A DNA stretch of 28,304 bases from JBKEHD01 sp046710445 (GTDB taxonomy: Bacteria > Pseudomonadota > Alphaproteobacteria > Rickettsiales > Midichloriaceae): contig JBKEHD010000015.1 of assembly GCA_046710445.1 (NCBI GenBank), forward strand, positions 1 to 28,304, read 5' to 3'. The notes beneath the pieces are model-generated. The model was not told the origin of the DNA. It did no database searches and saw nothing but the letters and a program-made list of their open reading frames with translations. A program made the translations under genes and the position numbers. Each line of letters starts with the position of its first letter. The first letter of the stretch is position 1. Positions 23,584 through 28,304 of the stretch are shown here, in pieces.

Positions 23584-23771
23584 TATTAATTATTTAAATT
23601 TTTTATACATCTTAGGGTAACGTATTTTAAAAAATAGAAATAAATACACAAAATAATCAATCGAATTATAGAGCTATTTACAAAACGGCTACTACAGCTA
23701 GCTTAACAAAAGTGAGAAGAGGGGTGTTTCGTTTAATATAAACAGATAAATAAATTATAAAGTGGGAGCGT

Positions 23772-25085
23772 ATGATTTCTAACAACTTAGAGCTAAATGC
23801 TAAATTCAACGAAGCCTACGAAACAATGAATGAAAGCACTGACAGTGTATTTATTACAGGAAAAGCTGGAGTTGGTAAATCAACATTATTACTATATTTT
23901 TCTCAACATACTAAAAAAAATTACGCTGTACTAGCTCCTACAGGTGTTGCAGCATTAAATGTTAGCGGACAAACTATACATAGATTTTTTAACTTTAAAA
24001 TGAATGTAACCCCTGATCAGATAGCGAGAGGGAAGGTTAAGCCAAAAGATGCTTCCGTTTATAAAAATCTTGATACTATCATCATAGATGAAGTATCGAT
24101 GGTCAGAGCAGATTTATTAGATTGTATAAATCTATTTCTTGTGCGCTATGGGCCAAAAAAAAATCAACTGTTTGGTGGCGTACAGATGATATTTCTAGGT
24201 GATTTATATCAACTTCCTCCTATAGTAAAGACTGAAGAAAGAGAAATTTTTAAATCTTTTTATAAATCACCGTATTTTTTTAGTAGCAAGAGCTATTTAG
24301 AAACAAAAATAAAAATAATAGAGCTAGAAAAAGTCTATAGGCAAAAAGATAATAATTTTGTAAATTTGTTGAATAAAATTAGAGTAAATGATGTAAATTA
24401 TGAGGATATAGAGTCTCTTAATAAAAGATGTATTGAGGATTTTAAATCTAATGAAGATAAATTTTATATCAATCTTACAACCACAAACAATAAAGCTGAT
24501 GAAATAAATAACACTCATCTATCTAGCATTAAAGGAGAGTTGTACGAATCAAAAGCTATTATTGACGGAGAATTTGGAAGAGAGTCTTATCCTACTTTGC
24601 CGATATTAGAGTATAAACTTGAATCTCAAATAATGATGCTTAAAAATGACCATAAAGGTAGATGGGTAAATGGAAGTTTAGGAATTATAAAGAGTAAAAA
24701 TAAAGCCGATGATGGAAGTGAGTTTCTAAGTATTTGGTTTCCAGATAAAAAGAAAACATTTAACGTATCTCCATATGAGTGGAAAATTTATAGATATATA
24801 TTTGATGAAAAGAAAATTATATCGCAATTAGCTGGAACATTTAAACAACTACCATTTAGATTAGCCTGGGCAATAACAATACATAAAAGCCAAGGAAAAA
24901 CATTTGATGATATAATCATTGATTTTGGCAATAGAGTTTTTAGTACTGGTCAGGTATATGTTGCTTTGAGCCGATGCACTTCGCTTGAGGGAATTGTATT
25001 GAAATCTCCAATTAAAAAGCATTTTATAACGACGGATTATAGAATTAATGAATTCATTAATTCACAAGATAATTATATTGATTAA
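23772..25085 (+). CDS. Pif1/RecD2-like superfamily 1 DNA helicase
   Basis: The 437-aa protein has the SF1B motifs: Walker A TGKAGVGKSTLL (I), APTGVAALNVSGQTIHRFF (Ia), IIIDEVSMVRADLL (II), GGVQMIFLGDLYQLPP (III), a middle region with LEKVYRQKD, AWAITIHKSQGKTFD (V) and YVALSRCTSLEGIVL (VI). Such 5'-3' helicases unwind structured DNA. The GGGAG ribosome site at 23764-23768 supports the start. It is the first gene of the operon with rarA, ygjP-like and xthA. Similar short Pif1-like proteins are common in Bacteroidetes and sporadic elsewhere, so transfer is possible but unproven. Confidence 0.88.
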   Translation: MISNNLELNAKFNEAYETMNESTDSVFITGKAGVGKSTLLLYFSQHTKKNYAVLAPTGVAALNVSGQTIHRFFNFKMNVTPDQIARGKVKPKDASVYKNLDTIIIDEVSMVRADLLDCINLFLVRYGPKKNQLFGGVQMIFLGDLYQLPPIVKTEEREIFKSFYKSPYFFSSKSYLETKIKIIELEKVYRQKDNNFVNLLNKIRVNDVNYEDIESLNKRCIEDFKSNEDKFYINLTTTNNKADEINNTHLSSIKGELYESKAIIDGEFGRESYPTLPILEYKLESQIMMLKNDHKGRWVNGSLGIIKSKNKADDGSEFLSIWFPDKKKTFNVSPYEWKIYRYIFDEKKIISQLAGTFKQLPFRLAWAITIHKSQGKTFDDIIIDFGNRVFSTGQVYVALSRCTSLEGIVLKSPIKKHFITTDYRINEFINSQDNYID

Positions 25086-25086
25086 T

Positions 25087-26379
25087 ATGACATCTTTATT
25101 TTCTGCATCTATAACAAAACCATTAGCAGATACAATTAGACCGTCTGAATTTCAAGATGTGTTTGGACAAGAGCATTTATTTGATAATAATTCACCGATA
25201 TTACGAGCTCTTGAAGCCGAATGTATGCCAAATATTATTTTATGGGGTGAAGCTGGTTGCGGGAAAACTACTGTAGCTCGTATACTTGTTCAAAAAAGTG
25301 GTTGTCATGTAGAGTCAATATCAGCCGTTACCAGTTCAACTGCCGATATTAGGAAAATATTTATTGATGCAGAAAACAGGGTGAATGCTGGGATAAAGAC
25401 TGTGGTTTTGGTTGATGAAATACATCGTTTTAATAAAACATTACAGGACATCTTTTTGCCATATTTGGAAAATGGAACAATTACTTTGATAGGTGCTACA
25501 ACGGAAAATCCATCTTTTGAATTATCAAATGCTTTATTATCTAGATGCAAGGTTATTACTCTCAAAAGATTATCTGCAGAAGCATTAAAAAAGATATTAA
25601 TTAGAGCTGAAAATATTAGGGGTGAAAAACTTAATATCACTGATTTAGCCAAAGAGTCGCTATATGAAATGGCAGATGGTGATGGAAGATATTTTTTAAA
25701 TATGTGTGAAGAATTGTTTTCTTACAAAGCAGATTTTCAAATGAATGAAACTGAAATAGCATCATTTTTACAAAAAAGAATGGCTCTTTATGATAAATCA
25801 AAAGAAATACATTATAATTTAGAAAGCGCATTACATAAATCACTTAGAGGATCTGATTGTCAAGCAGCACTTTATTGGGTATGCCGAATGTTAGTTGGTG
25901 GAAAAAATCCTTTAACAACAATTAGAAGATTGGTAAGATTTGCTACAGAAGATATTGGTTTAGCTGATCCTCAAGCTTTAAATCAAACATTAGCTGCAAA
26001 ACAGGCTTATGAATTTTTGGGGTCGCCAGAAGGAGAGTTAGCAATTGCACAAGCTACTATATACCTGGCTAATGCACCAAAATCTAATGCAGTATATTTA
26101 GCTTATAATAGTGCATTACAAGATGCTAAAAGCAAAGGTTCAATACCACCACCTAAACATATATTAAATGCACCTACTAAAGTTATGAAAGATTTGGGGT
26201 ATAGTGATGGATATATTTATGATCATGATGCACCAAATCAATTTTCAGGACAAAATTATTTTCCCGAAGGTTTGGAAAAGAGTGTTTATTATAATCCCCT
26301 TGAAAAAGGATTTGAACGAGAAATGAAAAAAAGAATGGCTTATTGGGGAAATCTAAAAATAAAGAGAAATGAAAAATGA
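25087..26379 (+). CDS. rarA: Replication-associated recombination protein A (RarA/MgsA)
   Basis: The 430-aa AAA+ ATPase starts at ATG 25087, one base after the helicase stop; an ATG at 25048 would overlap that gene by 38 bp and add 13 unrelated residues. Motifs are FQDVFGQEHLF, Walker A GEAGCGKTTVARIL, Walker B VLVDEIHRFNKTLQD, the sensor region GATTENPSFELSNALLSRC, and the C-terminal DCQAALYWVCRMLVGGKNP followed by RRLVRFATEDIGLADPQAL. RarA acts at stalled replication forks and resembles clamp-loader subunits. It is a complete protein and overlaps the next gene by 4 bp. Confidence 0.95.
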   Translation: MTSLFSASITKPLADTIRPSEFQDVFGQEHLFDNNSPILRALEAECMPNIILWGEAGCGKTTVARILVQKSGCHVESISAVTSSTADIRKIFIDAENRVNAGIKTVVLVDEIHRFNKTLQDIFLPYLENGTITLIGATTENPSFELSNALLSRCKVITLKRLSAEALKKILIRAENIRGEKLNITDLAKESLYEMADGDGRYFLNMCEELFSYKADFQMNETEIASFLQKRMALYDKSKEIHYNLESALHKSLRGSDCQAALYWVCRMLVGGKNPLTTIRRLVRFATEDIGLADPQALNQTLAAKQAYEFLGSPEGELAIAQATIYLANAPKSNAVYLAYNSALQDAKSKGSIPPPKHILNAPTKVMKDLGYSDGYIYDHDAPNQFSGQNYFPEGLEKSVYYNPLEKGFEREMKKRMAYWGNLKIKRNEK

Positions 26380-27134
26380 TGATATTTAACGCTCCTTTAA
26401 ATAAATCAATAACTCTTCAAGCGCTTGGTGAGCCAATAATTGTTTCTGTAAGGCAAAGCTATAGGGCAAAGCATATAGCTATTCGTATAAATAAAAACAG
26501 AGAAGCGGAGCTTGTTTTGCCCATGAGTATAATGAAATATAAGTATAATCTTGCGTATAAATTTTTATTTGAACGTGAGGCATGGATAAGAAAAAAATTT
26601 CAAAAAAATACCTATCAACCCATAAATGAAAACAACCAAAACAAAATTTTTGTTATTTTAGGGGAAACTTATCATATAAAACATATAGAAAGTAGTTCCA
26701 ACAAATCTGTAGTTAATATATATGATGATAATATTATAGTTCATGCCCCATTGGATCATAGTGCAGATGCATTATCCAAACACTTAAAAGAATATACTCT
26801 TCAAAAAATAACAGAATTAGTAAAAATTTATGCAAAAGCTCATGGTTTTCAAAAATATGGAAAAATTTCTGTTAAAGAACTGAGTAGCAAATGGGGGAGT
26901 TGTTCACACAAAGGTAATCTTTCTTTTAATTGGAGATTGATATTTGCTCCACCTGAAATACTGAATTATGTATTGGTGCATGAAATATGTCATTTGAAAG
27001 AAATGAATCATAGTGATAAATTTTGGAATTTAGTTAAGAGTATTGATCCAAATTATAAAACATCTATTTTATGGTTAAAAAGAAATGGTCAATCACTCTA
27101 TCAATATTTACCACATAGCAATAAAATTATTTAA
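26376..27134 (+). CDS. YgjP-like (SprT-related) metallopeptidase, DUF45 family
   Basis: The 252-aa protein has the zinc motif VLVHEICHLKEMNHSDKFW, with H-E-x-x-H and a third His seven residues on. The preceding KWGSCSHKGNLSFNWRLIF segment is diagnostic of the YgjP/DUF45 family. An N-terminal RAKHIAIRINKNREAELVLP fits the family beta sheet. These are cytoplasmic proteins of uncertain substrate. It overlaps rarA by 4 bp (ATGA) and is 5 bp from xthA; the second codon ATG is an alternative start. Confidence 0.88.
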   Translation: MMIFNAPLNKSITLQALGEPIIVSVRQSYRAKHIAIRINKNREAELVLPMSIMKYKYNLAYKFLFEREAWIRKKFQKNTYQPINENNQNKIFVILGETYHIKHIESSSNKSVVNIYDDNIIVHAPLDHSADALSKHLKEYTLQKITELVKIYAKAHGFQKYGKISVKELSSKWGSCSHKGNLSFNWRLIFAPPEILNYVLVHEICHLKEMNHSDKFWNLVKSIDPNYKTSILWLKRNGQSLYQYLPHSNKII

Positions 27135-27139
27135 TAAAT

Positions 27140-27874
27140 ATGTCATTAACGCAAAAAAAATCACAACTAAAGATCACCACATGGAATATTAATTCTATTA
27201 GAAAGCGTATAGAATCAATTAAAATTTTTATCAAAGATTTTTCACCAGATATATTGCTTTTACAAGAAACTAAAGTAAATAATGAGCTTTTTCCTTATCA
27301 AATATTTAAAGACATTGGTTATTCTTTTACCCATTATGATGGTGAAAAAACTGGATATAACGGTGTTGCTATTTTATCAAAAGAAAAATTAGAAATTGAA
27401 CCTAAAATTTCATTTATTAAAGAAGCAAGACATCTTGCAGCTAGAACAAATTGTGGTATTGAGTTGCATAATTTTTATATTCCAGCAGGGGGAGATATTC
27501 CTGATCCAAAAACCAACCAAAAATTTGCATATAAACTGAAGATTCTTGATCAATTAAAAGAGTGGTTTGAAAAAGAAAAAAAAGCATCTAGCAAAATTAT
27601 ACTAACAGGTGACTTAAATGTTGCTCCATTAGAAAATGATGTTTGGTCTCATAAGCAGTTACTCAAAGTAGTTAGCCATACCCCAGTTGAGGTAGAAAAA
27701 TTAACCAAATTGTATAATTCAATAAACTTCAAAGATGCAATAAGAAAATTTACACCTGAATCTGAAAAGCTTTATAGCTGGTGGAGTTATAGAGCGAAAG
27801 ATTGGCAAAATTGTATTGTACCAACAGCGCATGTGCAGAAAATAACTCAGGTTTTGTATATCGTATCGCGGTAG
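27140..27874 (+). pseudogene. xthA: Exodeoxyribonuclease III, C-terminus lost
   Basis: The frame encodes 244 aa. It matches Xth from KITTWNINS (N16) through LLLQETKV (E43), HNFYIPAGGD (Y113), LTGDLNVAP (D158, N160) and SHTPVEVEKL to LYSWWSYRAKDW (222). Then the expected NRGxRLDHIW and final SDHxP segments, which carry the catalytic Asp and His, are replaced by about 21 unrelated residues from about base 27809. None of the three frames downstream resumes Xth. ExoIII normally removes AP sites and 3' blocks; loss of these residues should abolish catalysis. It is the last gene of the operon. Deletion or rearrangement at the 3' end is the likely cause. Confidence 0.85.
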
Positions 27875-27932
27875 AGTTTTGTATTTCTTCACAAACCTCT
27901 TCTATCCACTGTAATTCTTCTTTAGATAACAT
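27750..27932 (-). pseudogene. Reverse-strand reading frame at the xthA breakpoint, possible gene fragment
   Basis: From an ATG at 27932 the minus strand reads MLSKEELQWIEEVCEEIQNS and continues TAIRYTKPELFSAHALLVQ, until it runs into the xthA sequence near 27812. The about 39 residues are charged and helical in look, unlike a chance frame, while the rest is antisense to xthA. It could be the 5' end of a foreign gene truncated when it joined xthA. I do not recognise the family. No ribosome site is visible, so it may be noise. Confidence 0.3.
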
Positions 27933-27985
27933 ATAAATTATTTCACACACATATATATACTTTTCAATATCGTAATTTTTATATA

Positions 27986-28073
27986 TTAGCAAGAATTATA
28001 TTACACTTCATTTTGAATAGACTTTCTTTAGGGCATTTTGGGGTTTAGTAAAGCATTTTTTTATTTTTGCTAA
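27986..28073. repeat. Short inverted repeat pair in the xthA-symporter gap
   Basis: TTAGCAA (27986-27992) is inverted as TTGCTAA (28067-28073) about 75 bp away. Between them lies a G-rich patch, GGGCATTTTGGGG at 28031-28043, which stands out from the surrounding AT-rich sequence. The gap (27875-28154, 280 bp) otherwise shows no full-length gene. The layout would fit the debris of a small mobile element, but the repeat is short and may be chance. Confidence 0.3.
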
Positions 28074-28154
28074 TTATGTGTAACTTTTTTCTTTTCTTTT
28101 TATTATAAATAGTTTACCGTCCTCACTAGTTCGTTGGAAATTAAATATAAAAAC

Positions 28155-28304
28155 ATGGGAAAATTACATATAATTGACGTGTCTATAGTTGGGATCTATC
28201 TTCTTCTTTGTCTCGTAATCGGGCTTTATAAATCTACTGGAATTAAAACCATAAAAGAATATGCGATTGGTAAGGGTAATTTCCCTACATTTGTAATAGT
28301 TGCA
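28155..28304 (+). CDS. Sodium:solute symporter family protein, N-terminal fragment (runs off window)
   Basis: An ATG at 28155 opens a frame to the window end (50 codons). It reads a hydrophobic first helix (IIDVSIVGIYLLLCLVIGLY), then KTIKEYAIGKGNFPTFVIVA. The layout of first helix, short loop and EYAIGKGNFPT matches the start of sodium:solute symporters of the PutP/SSS type, whose first loop normally has a D/E-Y-x-x-G-G/K pattern. The rest of the gene is missing from the window, so substrate and integrity are unknown. GGAA about 17 bases upstream is a weak ribosome site. Confidence 0.75.
   Translation, partial: MGKLHIIDVSIVGIYLLLCLVIGLYKSTGIKTIKEYAIGKGNFPTFVIVA

Noticed and set aside
25048..25086. 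Upstream ATG extending RarA by 13 residues
   Set aside because: It lies in the helicase gene and adds residues with no family match; ATG 25087 directly follows the stop.
1..28304. CRISPR array, integron or prophage
   Set aside because: No regularly spaced repeats, cas genes, integrase or phage structural genes are visible.

Overview
The window comes from a very AT-rich bacterial chromosome (A+T roughly 70% by eye, not computed). The gene families point to an alphaproteobacterium with a reduced genome, most likely a host-associated Rickettsiales- or Holosporales-type bacterium that keeps flagellar genes. The clues are RatA/COQ10-type, GlnPQ, DnaQ-CoaE, HU, Smr and YgjP genes in short tight operons, the flagellar order flgF-flgG-flgA-flgH, and visible gene decay. 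The lineage is inferred from style and gene content, because no 16S rRNA or other decisive marker is present.

Layout. Positions 1-744 hold the 3' part of recQ, interrupted by an in-frame stop that cuts off an otherwise intact HRDC domain. A GH30 glycosidase (837-2414) resembling glucosylceramidase follows; it is less AT-rich in parts and has no signal peptide. On the minus strand csrA overlaps a BepA-like M48/TPR metallopeptidase (3997-2461). The flagellar export genes fliR and flhB run divergently from csrA (4086-5935). A minus-strand block (9400-5956) encodes a membrane-anchored unknown, an amino-acid ABC permease and ATPase (GlnP/GlnQ), a small membrane protein and a COQ10/RatA START protein. 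tRNA-Arg(ACG) lies just upstream of this block. A second minus-strand block (11891-9533) encodes a DUF2066-like secreted protein, CoaE and DnaQ; the last two overlap by 101 bp.

From 11960 most genes run rightwards. xseA comes first, then one long apparent operon (13472-20110): flgF, flgG, flgA, flgH, dacA, rsmE, gshA and pgeF, with gaps of 3-12 bp or overlaps. The flgF leader can form two mutually exclusive hairpins. A Dps ferritin with its own predicted promoter, a minus-strand 115-aa unknown, ruvA, a convergent Smr-domain gene, NAD kinase and a divergent HU protein follow. The last operon (23772-27874) is a Pif1/RecD-like helicase, rarA, a YgjP-like metallopeptidase and an xthA that loses its catalytic C-terminus to unrelated sequence. 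The window ends in the start of a sodium:solute symporter gene.

Themes: DNA repair and recombination (recQ, xseA, dnaQ, ruvA, Smr, HU, Pif1-like, rarA, xthA), flagellum assembly in two separated loci (fliR-flhB and flgFGAH) with csrA alongside one of them, and cell-wall or redox housekeeping co-transcribed with flagellar ring genes. No clear novel multi-gene defence or mobile system was found. The most notable points are the broken recQ and xthA, the foreign-looking GH30 enzyme, the dnaQ/coaE overlap and several palindromic regulatory elements.
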